NCBI RefSeq assembly: GCF_900110575.1
Contig: NZ_FOEF01000025.1
Coordinates: 1-64,000 of the forward strand
From: Amycolatopsis saalfeldensis
GTDB taxonomy: Bacteria; Actinomycetota; Actinomycetes; Mycobacteriales; Pseudonocardiaceae
Direction of reading: 5' to 3'
Length of the DNA stretch: 64,000 nucleotides
Under the pieces are notes generated by a model, which was given only the letters and a program-made list of their open reading frames with translations, was not told the DNA's origin and did no database searches. Position numbers and translations under genes: made by a program. Of this stretch, positions 9,834-17,576 are shown piece after piece; the stretch's first letter is position 1, and the number at the start of each line of letters is the position of its first letter.

Positions 9834-11018
9834 ATGAAGCTCACCGGTCTGCTCGCGCGAAACCAGGAAGCCCTCCCCGGCGTCACCGGCGTCGCGCGCG
9901 TCGACCGCCGCACGCGGGAGCTGCTGCGCCGGGTCAGCGCCGGCGACATCGTGGTGCTCGACCAGCTCGACCTCGACCGCGCGACGGCCGACGCGCTGGT
10001 GGCGGCCGAGGTGGCGGCCGTGGTCAACGCGTCCCCGTCGATCTCCGGCCGGTTCCCGAACCTGGGCCCGGAGATCCTGGTCGCCGCGGGCATCCCGCTG
10101 GTCGACTCGGTCGGCGGCGAGCTGCTGCGCACGGTCAAGGACGGCACCAAGCTGCGGGTGTTCGAGGGCGTGGTCTACCTCGGGGAGCGGCAGCTCGCCT
10201 CGGGCGACGAGCAGACCGCCGAGAGCGTCGCGGACCAGATGATCGAGGCCAAGGCCGGGATGTCGACGCAGCTGGAGGCGTTCTCCGCCAACACCATCGA
10301 GTTCCTGCGCCGCGAGCGCACGCTGATCCTCGACGGCGTCGGCGTGCCGGACCTGCGGATGCAGCTGCGCGACCGGCACGTGCTGGTGGTCGCGGGCGGC
10401 AACGGCCACGCCGAGGACCTCAAGCGGCTCAAGAAGTACATCGGCGAGCACCGCCCGGTGCTGGTCGGCGTCGACGCCGGCGCCGACACCCTGCGCGCGC
10501 AGGGCCACACACCGGACGTGATCGTGGGCGACCCGCACGGCATCGGCGCCGGGACGCTGCGCAGCGGCGCCGAGGTCGTGGTGCCCGCGCAGCCGGACGG
10601 CCACGCGCCCGGCGTCGAGCGGATCCAGGACCTGGGCATCGGCGCGGTGACCTTCCCCGCGTCCGGCAACTCCGAGGACCTCGCGCTGCTGCTGGCCGAC
10701 GCGCACGGCGCGAGCCTGGTGGTCACCGTCGGGTTCCAGGCCACGCTGCGGGAGTTCCTCGACCACGGCCGGTCCGGCTCCAACCCCTCGACGTTCCTGA
10801 CCCGGCTGAAGCTGGGCACGAAACTCGTCGACGGCAAGGCCGTCGCGACGCTGCACCGCAGCCGGGTGTCGCTGGGCGCCGTCGCGCTGCTCGTCCTCGC
10901 CGCCGTCGTCGTGGTGATCGCGGCGTTGCTCGTCTCCGACGTCGGCTCCGTCTACCTGGACTGGATCCAGCACACCTGGACCACGTTCACGACCTGGGTG
11001 AAGGGGCTCTTCAGGTGA
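9834..11018 (+). CDS. steA: Putative cytokinetic ring protein SteA
   Basis: 394 residues. The start MKLTGLLARNQEALPGVTG aligns with mycobacterial Rv1697. The region VLVGVDAGADTLRAQG followed by IVGDPHG is the thiamin-pyrophosphokinase-like fold characteristic of SteA. One hydrophobic helix at about residues 342-364 (ALLVLAAVVVVIAALLV) anchors the C terminus in the membrane. In Corynebacterium, SteA works with SteB in cell separation and divisome assembly. ATG 9834 is preferred over an in-frame ATG at 9756 because upstream residues are not conserved in character. The stop overlaps the next start (GTGA). Confidence 0.88.
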   Translation: MKLTGLLARNQEALPGVTGVARVDRRTRELLRRVSAGDIVVLDQLDLDRATADALVAAEVAAVVNASPSISGRFPNLGPEILVAAGIPLVDSVGGELLRTVKDGTKLRVFEGVVYLGERQLASGDEQTAESVADQMIEAKAGMSTQLEAFSANTIEFLRRERTLILDGVGVPDLRMQLRDRHVLVVAGGNGHAEDLKRLKKYIGEHRPVLVGVDAGADTLRAQGHTPDVIVGDPHGIGAGTLRSGAEVVVPAQPDGHAPGVERIQDLGIGAVTFPASGNSEDLALLLADAHGASLVVTVGFQATLREFLDHGRSGSNPSTFLTRLKLGTKLVDGKAVATLHRSRVSLGAVALLVLAAVVVVIAALLVSDVGSVYLDWIQHTWTTFTTWVKGLFR

Positions 11019-11962
11019 TTTCCCTGCGGTACCACATCGTTTCCATCACGGCGTGCTTCCTCGCGCTGGCCGTCGGCGTGGTGCTGGGGTCCACCGCGCT
11101 CAACGGCTCGCTGCTTTCGGGGCTGTCGAACCAGAAGAAGGACCTCGGCACACAGGTCTCCGACCTCCAGGCCCAGCGCAACGCGCTCAACGCCCGGCTG
11201 TCCGACGCCGACGCGTTCGCCGGCGCAATGGGGCCCAAGGTCGTCGCCGGGCAGCTGGACAAGCGCACGGTGGTGCTGGTGACCACCGAGGACGCGCGCC
11301 CGGCCGACCGTGACGCGCTCAAGCAGCTGGTCTCCCAGTCCGGCGCCTCGGTGACCGGCGAGCTGCAGCTCACCAGCGCGTTCACCGACCCGAACAAGGC
11401 CGACCAGCTGCGCGACGTCGTCACGCGATTGCAGCCGGCCGGCTCCAAGTTCCCGACCGCGGGCGACTCCGGCACGCTGGCCGGCGCGCTGCTCGGCTCG
11501 GTGCTGCTGCTGGACAAGACCACCGCGAAGCCGCAGTCCACCGGGGACGAGCTGGCGGCCGCGCTGGGCGGGCTCACCGACGGCGGGTTCGTGAAGCCGA
11601 GCCAGGGCGTGCAGCCCGCGCAGCTGGCGATCGTGCTGACCGGCTCGCAGCAGACCGGTGACGGCGCGGGCGACCGGGCCGCGACGATCGCCCGGTTCGC
11701 CACGCAGCTCGACCGTTCCGGCGCGGGCACCGTGCTGGCCGGAGACCAGGGCTCGGCCGAGGGCTCCGGCGCGCTCGGCGTGGTGCGCGCGGACACCTCC
11801 GCCACCTCGATCCTGTCCACTGTGGACAACGTGGACTCGGCCGCCGGCCGGGTCGCGACGCTGATGGCCCTGCGCGAGCAGCTCGATGGCGGCGCCGGCC
11901 GCTACGGCATCGCCGGCAACGCCCAGGCGCCCGCCCCGGGCATCGGCTCCGCCGGGAACTAG
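11015..11962 (+). CDS. mctB: Copper transporter MctB (SteB-like)
   Basis: 315 residues. An N-terminal membrane helix (ITACFLALAVGVVLGSTAL, about 9-27) is followed at once by a short coiled coil (KKDLGTQVSDLQAQRNALN, about 40-58) and a mostly periplasmic-side soluble domain. This matches Rv1698/MctB, reported as an outer-membrane copper efflux protein in M. tuberculosis; in corynebacteria the same family (SteB) works with SteA in cell division. Because it overlaps steA by four bases, a joint envelope or division role with SteA is as likely as copper transport. Confidence 0.85.
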   Translation: MISLRYHIVSITACFLALAVGVVLGSTALNGSLLSGLSNQKKDLGTQVSDLQAQRNALNARLSDADAFAGAMGPKVVAGQLDKRTVVLVTTEDARPADRDALKQLVSQSGASVTGELQLTSAFTDPNKADQLRDVVTRLQPAGSKFPTAGDSGTLAGALLGSVLLLDKTTAKPQSTGDELAAALGGLTDGGFVKPSQGVQPAQLAIVLTGSQQTGDGAGDRAATIARFATQLDRSGAGTVLAGDQGSAEGSGALGVVRADTSATSILSTVDNVDSAAGRVATLMALREQLDGGAGRYGIAGNAQAPAPGIGSAGN

Positions 11963-11975
11963 ACGCCCCACGCAC

Positions 11976-12031
11976 GTCGGCGGCGGGCCGCGATCTCTTC
12001 GAGGGTGGGAGATCCGCGGTCCGCCGCCGAC
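11976..12031. terminator. Bidirectional terminator between mctB and chitinase
   Basis: GTCGGCGGCGG (11976-11986) pairs perfectly with CCGCCGCCGAC (12021-12031). The stem continues with GCCGCG-ATCTC (11987-11997) against GAGATCCGCGG with one bulge, giving about 22 base pairs around a ten-base loop. It lies between convergent genes (mctB ends 11962, chitinase ends 12047), so it can serve both. There is no T run. Confidence 0.8.
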
Positions 12032-12046
12032 TTGAGCGGGACGGCG

Positions 12047-13942
12047 TCAGCAGGCGCCGTTGTCGGTCCAGACGTTCTGGGCGCCGCCCGGGGTGTCGCC
12101 CTGCGTCCACCACTTGGCCGTCCACTTGTGGCCGCCGTAGGACACCACCGCGCCGCCGCTGTAGGCCTGGGTGGCGACCCACGCCGCGGCCGCGCAGGTG
12201 CCGGGCGGCCCGGTCGTCGGGGTGCCGCTGCCCGAGCAGACGCCGTTGTCGGTCCAGACGTTCTGGCTGCCGCCGGGGGTGTCGCCCTGCGTCCACCACT
12301 TGGCCGTCCAGCTGTGGCCGTTGTAGGACACGACCGCGCCGCCGTTGTAGGCCTGCGTGGCCACCCACGCCGCAGCCGAGCACGAGCCGCCGCCGGGGGT
12401 GGTCGGCGTGGTCGGAGTGGTGGGCGTCGTGGGTGTGGTCGGGGTGGTGGGACTGGTCGGCGGCGGAGTGGTGCAGTTCGGTGTCGAGGCCGCTAGCCCG
12501 TTCACGACCGCGTTGAACAGGGTCGAGTTCGGATCGAGGTCGTAGAGCGAGAACATCATCGCGCCGGCCAGGCCGTTGCAGTGGATGTAGTCGGTGCGCG
12601 CCTTGATCGACTGCGCGGACGAGCCGCCGTAGAAGTTCGTGCCGTCGTAGAACCAGGCCGACTGGGTGGTCGGGTCGTAGAACGTGTCGGCCGGGTTGTC
12701 GACGATCCCGGACAGCTCCTTGTACATCGCGACGCCGGGTACGTTGCCGCTCAAGGTTTTCCCGGCCGAAGGACCGGACGCCGCCTGGTACAGCCCGTGG
12801 TTCGAGCCGGCGGGCACGCCCGTCCAGCCGCGGTAGTAGAACGGGATGCCGAGCGTGAGCTTGTTCGCCGGGAACCCGCCGGGGATGCCGTACGGCGGAT
12901 CGCCGTTCGTGTAGGCCTTCACCACCGAATCGATCGTGTACTTCTCACTGCCCGGCGGGATCGTGCCGGACGGGTCGTTCGGCGAGCTGTAGAGCGGGTC
13001 CTGGAAGTTCGTCGGGCCGGTCGCGTCCCAGGCGCCGTGCATGTCGTAGGTCATCGCGTCGCCGAAGTCGAGGTAGTTGCCGATCTTGTCGGTCTGCAGT
13101 TTCGCGATCTTGTCCTGCCCGCCCGGCAGGGCGGCCGAGAGCGAGTAGTGCTTGCCGCCGAGCGCGTCGAGCTCCGAGCGGAATTCGGCGAGCAGCGCGG
13201 TGTAGTTGGCGGTGTCGTTCGGGCTGACGTGGTTGCCGAGGTGGCCCGTGGTGGAACCGGGGTACTCCCAGTCGATGTCGAAGCCGTCGAAGATGCCGGC
13301 CGCGGTGCCCGGGCCGCCGTAACCGCCCTGCGAGGGCAGGTTGCCCTTGATGAACATGTCGATGCAGGAGCTGACGAACTTCTTGCGCGAGGCGTCGGAA
13401 GCCGCGACGTCGGAGAAGTACTTCGAGTAGGTCCAGCCGCCGAGCGAGAGCACCACCTTGAGGTTCGGGTGGCGGGCCTTCAGCTCCTGCAGCTGGTGGA
13501 AGTTGCCGACGATGGGCATGCCGAACGCGTCGGCCGTGCCGTCGACGCTGATGTCGGAGCCGAAGGACTTCTGGTAGTCGGCGAAGGCGTCGCCCGCGCC
13601 GTCACCGGCGTTCGGGTCGTTCTCGCCGCCGGGGTCGGGGTCGCTGGCCTTGGTGTTCTCGAAGCAGGTGAGGTTCGTCGGATCGACGTTCTCGAAGTCG
13701 TAGAGCAGGTAGTCGACGTTGTTCGCGAGGGCGTCGACGTTCTTCGGGTAGTAGGCGTTCTGGTAGATGCTCCACTGGTCGTAATAGGCGATTCGCGTGC
13801 CGCCGGACTCCGCGGGGGCGGCCGCCGGGGCGCTCGCCGCGCCCTCCGCGGCCGGTCCGCCCAGCGTCGTCAGCCCGGCCACGATCACCGCGGCGCCCGC
13901 CGCGGATAGCCAGGCCATCCGTCTGGATACCTTGTGCTGCAT
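12047..13942 (-). CDS. Secreted GH18 chitinase with two C-terminal chitin-binding modules
   Basis: 631 residues. A signal peptide (RRMAWLSAAGAAVIVAGLTTL) leads to a GH18 catalytic domain at about 50-480. The catalytic motif FDGFDIDWEYPG at about 213-224 has the essential Glu. A linker of repeated TTP units (about 490-515) precedes two near-identical modules of about 50 residues (AAWVATQAY..GGAVVSY.GH..TAKWWTQGDTPGG), which are the CBM5/12 chitin-binding fold. The start ATG 13942 has GGGAG seven bases upstream. The enzyme hydrolyses chitin outside the cell. A promoter and DasR-like operator lie upstream (14046-14093), so repression by DasR and relief by amino-sugar phosphates is the likely control. 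Confidence 0.94.
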   Translation of the reverse strand: MQHKVSRRMAWLSAAGAAVIVAGLTTLGGPAAEGAASAPAAAPAESGGTRIAYYDQWSIYQNAYYPKNVDALANNVDYLLYDFENVDPTNLTCFENTKASDPDPGGENDPNAGDGAGDAFADYQKSFGSDISVDGTADAFGMPIVGNFHQLQELKARHPNLKVVLSLGGWTYSKYFSDVAASDASRKKFVSSCIDMFIKGNLPSQGGYGGPGTAAGIFDGFDIDWEYPGSTTGHLGNHVSPNDTANYTALLAEFRSELDALGGKHYSLSAALPGGQDKIAKLQTDKIGNYLDFGDAMTYDMHGAWDATGPTNFQDPLYSSPNDPSGTIPPGSEKYTIDSVVKAYTNGDPPYGIPGGFPANKLTLGIPFYYRGWTGVPAGSNHGLYQAASGPSAGKTLSGNVPGVAMYKELSGIVDNPADTFYDPTTQSAWFYDGTNFYGGSSAQSIKARTDYIHCNGLAGAMMFSLYDLDPNSTLFNAVVNGLAASTPNCTTPPPTSPTTPTTPTTPTTPTTPTTPGGGSCSAAAWVATQAYNGGAVVSYNGHSWTAKWWTQGDTPGGSQNVWTDNGVCSGSGTPTTGPPGTCAAAAWVATQAYSGGAVVSYGGHKWTAKWWTQGDTPGGAQNVWTDNGAC

Positions 13943-14045
13943 GGTGTTCTCCCTCACGCAGGCGAGCGCCCCGCCACGCACCGGGGTGCGCGGCGGGGGT
14001 CCGCGAACTCGTGGATCACAACGTGAGCGGTACCAGCCCGTCCTG

Positions 14046-14074
14046 AATGTGAACCCGTGCTGGGGGAGAGTCAA
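14046..14074 (-). promoter_or_regulatory. Predicted promoter of the chitinase gene
   Basis: Read on the minus strand, TTGACT (14069-14074) is followed after exactly 17 bases by CACATT (14046-14051). This resembles the -35 and -10 elements of a housekeeping sigma factor. It lies about 105-130 bases upstream of the chitinase start and directly abuts the DasR-like palindrome. Confidence 0.55.
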
Positions 14075-14077
14075 TAC

Positions 14078-14093
14078 TTTGGACTAGACCAAT
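14078..14093 (-). promoter_or_regulatory. DasR-responsive element (dre)-like operator
   Basis: The minus strand reads ATTGGTCTAGTCCAAA. The Streptomyces dre consensus is A(G/C)TGGTCTAGACCA(G/C)T, and 12 of 16 positions agree, including the TGGTCTAG core. It ends three bases upstream of the -35 element of the chitinase promoter. DasR, a GntR regulator that senses glucosamine-6-phosphate, uses such sites to control chitinase genes. Confidence 0.7.
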
Positions 14094-14155
14094 TCCGGGG
14101 CGTGGGCGCTATCGCCCCTGGTGTCCGGAAATCCCTCCGATGGTCGGAAGCGGGC

Positions 14156-15430
14156 TCACTTGAGCGGCGGGTCGAGCGGGAAGCAGGACACCCGCACCGC
14201 CCAGGTGTCGCCGCCGGCGGGCAGCGGCATCTGCTTCAGCGCGGCGGCCGCGGCGGTGTCGTGGGCCTCCTCGGCGGCCGCGTGGAAGATGTCCGCGGCG
14301 ATCGACTGGTCGAACACCCCGATCTGCTGGTGCGGCCACGAATCGGCCCCGTGCAGCGCGGCCGGGATCAGCCGGTCCACCACCTTGCGCAGCGTGACGC
14401 CGTTCGGCGCCCGGTACCTCCAGACGTCGACGCCCAGGTTGTGCCCGAGCTCCGCCATCCGGCCCCACGCCGTGAGGTTGAAGTTCACGTAGTGCCACGA
14501 GATGGTGCGCGTCAGCTCGAGCGGCTGGTCGCCGTTCGCGTCGAACTGCACGGGGAAACGCTTCTTCTCCGCGTCCTGCACCATCTTCCTCGCCGTCGCG
14601 GTCTGGCCGAGGTACGCGGTGGTGGCGGCGTTCTGCAGGTCGAGGAACGTGCCGTGGTTGTTCGTGGCGGCCAGTTCCAGCTTCGCCTGCGGGCTGGTCT
14701 GCATCCAGTTCAGGTACTGCGAGAGCCACGAGCGGACGCCGGAGCGGTCCTGGCCGGTCCAGCCGGGCGCCCCGCTGTCGAGCAGTGCGAACGCGTCGAG
14801 CACCTGGGTGAACGACTGGGTCGAGTCGATGATGCCGGTGCCGGAGACGGTGTCCTTGCACGGCACGATCTGCGAGTACGTCATGTTCGGGTTCATCCGC
14901 GTGGCCGGGTCGAGGAACCAGGTGCGGATGTCGAGCGCGGCGCGACGGGCGTACTTCGCGTCGCCGGTGTAGTACCAGGCGCTGCTGAGGTAGTAGATCG
15001 CGTCCCACGCCACCATCCGGTAGGTGTGGTCGGTGATCGCGTCGGCCTCGGGGTTGCGCTGGCCGTCGCGGTTGACGTACGGGCAGCCCTGCGGGTTGTC
15101 CGGGGTCTTCGGCTGGCTGGCCCACTGGTATGGGGCCTGGCTCTGGTAATCGTGCTTGTCGCCGCTGGGCGGGGTGGTGGGCTTCTCCATGACCGACCAC
15201 GGCCCGGTGGTGAGCGCCTCGTCCGCCTTGGCCAGCACCGTCTTCAGCGCGGCCCGCTGGGCCGGGGTCGCGGTGCCGTGGTCGAGCGCCGCCCGGACGG
15301 CGGCCAGCTTCCTGCCGTCCGTCACCACGGTGTGCGGCACTCCGGGGGTGGCGGCCGCCGCGCTGAGCGGGACGATCGCGAGCAGGGCGGTGAGAACGGC
15401 CGGGGCGAGCCCGCGCAATAACCTTCGCAC
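14156..15430 (-). CDS. Secreted alginate-lyase-family polysaccharide lyase
   Basis: 424 residues. The signal peptide RRLLRGLAPAVLTALLAIVP has an Ala-rich cleavage region near residue 27. The mature protein is an all-helical barrel of the Pfam Alginate_lyase type: ATNNHGTFLDLQNAATTAYL at about 250-270 carries the Asn-His pair, and ISWHYVNFNLTAWGRMAEL at about 305-323 the His-Tyr region. Eliminative cleavage of uronic-acid polymers outside the cell is the family activity; the true polymer is not determined. GTG 15430 places the signal peptide at the N terminus; an upstream in-frame ATG (15475) would put 15 polar residues before it. It is transcribed toward the chitinase, 213 bases away, and probably has its own promoter. 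Confidence 0.82.
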   Translation of the reverse strand: MRRLLRGLAPAVLTALLAIVPLSAAAATPGVPHTVVTDGRKLAAVRAALDHGTATPAQRAALKTVLAKADEALTTGPWSVMEKPTTPPSGDKHDYQSQAPYQWASQPKTPDNPQGCPYVNRDGQRNPEADAITDHTYRMVAWDAIYYLSSAWYYTGDAKYARRAALDIRTWFLDPATRMNPNMTYSQIVPCKDTVSGTGIIDSTQSFTQVLDAFALLDSGAPGWTGQDRSGVRSWLSQYLNWMQTSPQAKLELAATNNHGTFLDLQNAATTAYLGQTATARKMVQDAEKKRFPVQFDANGDQPLELTRTISWHYVNFNLTAWGRMAELGHNLGVDVWRYRAPNGVTLRKVVDRLIPAALHGADSWPHQQIGVFDQSIAADIFHAAAEEAHDTAAAAALKQMPLPAGGDTWAVRVSCFPLDPPLK

Positions 15431-15432
15431 TT

Positions 15433-15449
15433 CTCGAACGCCTTTCGAG
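15433..15449. promoter_or_regulatory. Inverted repeat over the lyase ribosome-binding region
   Basis: CTCGAA and TTCGAG flank a five-base spacer, ending three bases before the GTG start of the lyase gene on the minus strand. It could be an operator or a small RNA hairpin. In the rest of the 15431-15717 gap I see no other clear signal. Confidence 0.35.
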
Positions 15450-15717
15450 TCGTGGGGATGCCGACGATTCCCCACTGGCTACCGGGCGGCGGTGCGGCTG
15501 TGGCGCACGGAATTCTGCTGGGCGGTGCGGCCGGTGTCAATCCGCCGACTGTGACGTGGACCGCCGAATCCGGGCTCCGGTCGGCGGCCGGCGCGGGGGG
15601 AATGAGATTGTGGAGCCCGATGGAACAGGCCACTCTCAGGGACCACACAGTCCATTCACAGCCGGGGTGGCGAGGCTGGCGCCAAGACCATTTCCGACCC
15701 AGGAGCGTGCCCGAACC

Positions 15718-16860
15718 ATGAGCACCACCCAGATCGCCCGCCCGGCAGCGCGCGCTTCGGCCCGGCCGTCCCACTTGTACCAGTTGGACCTGTTCCGGGT
15801 GATCACGTTCGCGTTCGTGATCTTCATGCACGTGCTGGGCGCCACCACGTTCCCGCAGGACGTGCATTCGGACGCGATCGAGGGGCTGCTGCACTTCACC
15901 CGACAGGCGTTCTTCGCGCTGAGCACCTTCGTGCTGGTCTTCCAGTACCGGGACCGCCCGATGGCGGTGGGGAAGTTCTGGCGCCGCCGGGTGCCGCTGG
16001 TCGCCGTGCCGTACGTGCTCTGGTCGGTGATCTACTGGGCCTACTCGCTGGCCACCGCCGACCAGCCGCCGGCCTCGACCGGTGCGTCGCTGCGGGCGCT
16101 GGTGATCGAGATCGCCACCGGGACCGCCTGGTACCACCTGTACTTCCTGCTCGTGACGCTGCAGGTGTATCTGCTGTTCCCGCTGCTGATGAAGCTGGTG
16201 GGGGTGATCCGGCGCCACCCGTGGCTGGTCCTGGCGGTCTCCGGCGCGGTCCAGATCGCGGTCACGTTCTTCCTGAGCCACCCGCCCGCCAGCGTCGACT
16301 ACACCACCATCACGCGGTTCTACACGACGCTGCTGCCGTACCAGTTCTACTCGGTGCTGGGCGCGGTCGCGGGCGTGCACCTGAAGGCCGTGCACAGCTG
16401 GGTGCTCCGCCACCGCTGGCTGGTGCTCGGCGGGCTGGTGGTTTCGCTCGGGATCGCCGAGGCGGGCTACTTCTGGAATGTCCACAACGGACTGTGGCCG
16501 GAGGTGGCGAGCGACGCGTTCCGGCTCTACCTGATCCCGTGGTTCGTGGCGGCCATCGCGGCCATCTACCTGGCCGGCGCGCGCTGGAGCGAAGGCCGCC
16601 GCCGCGGCTCCAAGGCGATCTCGTGGGCGGTGGACCGGTCGTTCGGCATCTTCCTCTCGCACCCGCTGGCGCTGGCCCTGCTCAGCCCGCTGATCGCCCT
16701 GGTCGGCGACGGGGCGGGCGCGCCGTGGACGACCATCGTGGTCTTCCCGGCCACGGTGGCGCTGACCCTCCTGATCGTCGAGATCCTGCGGCGCCTCCCG
16801 GTCAGCAAGGTGCTGACCGGGCGCCCGTCCTTACGGGCGGTGGCGGCAAAGGTGGCTTAG
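15718..16860 (+). CDS. Membrane acyltransferase (acyltransferase family 3)
   Basis: 380 residues with about ten membrane helices. The N-terminal helix LDLFRVITFAFVIFMHVLGA carries the Arg and His typical of acyltransferase_3 (OafA/NolL-like) proteins, and the WYHLYFLLVTLQVYLLFPLL segment is characteristic. Members O-acylate cell-surface sugars, lipids or antibiotics; the acceptor is unknown. ATG 15718 has AGGAG at 15701-15705. It is divergent from the lyase gene and convergent with the racemase gene, whose end overlaps its stop codon by four bases. Confidence 0.85.
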   Translation: MSTTQIARPAARASARPSHLYQLDLFRVITFAFVIFMHVLGATTFPQDVHSDAIEGLLHFTRQAFFALSTFVLVFQYRDRPMAVGKFWRRRVPLVAVPYVLWSVIYWAYSLATADQPPASTGASLRALVIEIATGTAWYHLYFLLVTLQVYLLFPLLMKLVGVIRRHPWLVLAVSGAVQIAVTFFLSHPPASVDYTTITRFYTTLLPYQFYSVLGAVAGVHLKAVHSWVLRHRWLVLGGLVVSLGIAEAGYFWNVHNGLWPEVASDAFRLYLIPWFVAAIAAIYLAGARWSEGRRRGSKAISWAVDRSFGIFLSHPLALALLSPLIALVGDGAGAPWTTIVVFPATVALTLLIVEILRRLPVSKVLTGRPSLRAVAAKVA

Positions 16861-17576
16861 CCGCTCGGCCACGTGCGCTTCTTCTCCAGCGGCCGCGCGT
16901 ACGAGCCCGCGCGGCTGGTCGTCAGCTTCAGCGCCACGAGCGACTCCGCGAGCCGCACGGCCGCGGCGACGCCGTCGACCACCGGGATGTCCAGCATCGT
17001 CGAGATCCGGCGGTCCAGGCCGGTCATGCCGGCGCAGCCGAGCACCAGCACCTCCGCCCCGGCGTCGCGGACGCGGCGGGCGGCGGTGAGCAGCGCGGAC
17101 TCGGTGCGGCGCTCGTCGTCGAGCTCCAGCACGCCCAGCCCGGCGCCGACGACGGCCACGCAGTTCCGCGCGACGCCCGCCGTGTGCAGGCTGTCCTCGA
17201 TCAGCCCGCACGTGCGGTCCAGCGTGGTCACCACGCCGTAGCGGCGCCCGAGCAGGCACGCCAGGTGCGCGGCGGCCTCGGTGATGTCGACGACCGGCAC
17301 GTCGAGCAGCTCTCGCGCGCCCTCGCGGCCGTGTTCGCCGAAGCCGGCCAGCACCACGGCGTCGAATGATTCTGCGTCTTCGGTGAGGCCGCGCAGCAGA
17401 TCGAGCACGGCGGCGGCGGAGAGGAAGCTGTCGAGCCAGCCCTCCGCCGACTCCGGGCCCCAGCCGGGCGTGCGCGCCAGGATCTCGGTGCCGGGGCTCG
17501 CGGCGGCGCGTGCCCCGGCCTCGATCTCCTTGGTCATCGCCTCGGTGGTGTTGCAGTTGGTGACGAGGATGCGCAT
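16857..17576 (-). CDS. Asp/Glu/hydantoin racemase-family protein lacking the first catalytic Cys
   Basis: 239 residues. The fold markers are RILVTNCNTTEAMT at the N terminus, VVLAGFGEHG at about 72-81 and VLVLGCAGMTGLDRR near 180-194. Hydantoin and aspartate racemases use two cysteines; here the first site (normally ACFGDPG-like) is Gly in AGFGEHG, while the second Cys is kept. A one-Cys protein may be non-racemising or belong to a different subfamily. ATG 17576 overlaps the NCS1 transporter stop (TGATG), so the two are co-translated; a role in use of a transported hydantoin, allantoin or similar compound is inferred. Confidence 0.78.
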   Translation of the reverse strand: MRILVTNCNTTEAMTKEIEAGARAAASPGTEILARTPGWGPESAEGWLDSFLSAAAVLDLLRGLTEDAESFDAVVLAGFGEHGREGARELLDVPVVDITEAAAHLACLLGRRYGVVTTLDRTCGLIEDSLHTAGVARNCVAVVGAGLGVLELDDERRTESALLTAARRVRDAGAEVLVLGCAGMTGLDRRISTMLDIPVVDGVAAAVRLAESLVALKLTTSRAGSYARPLEKKRTWPSG

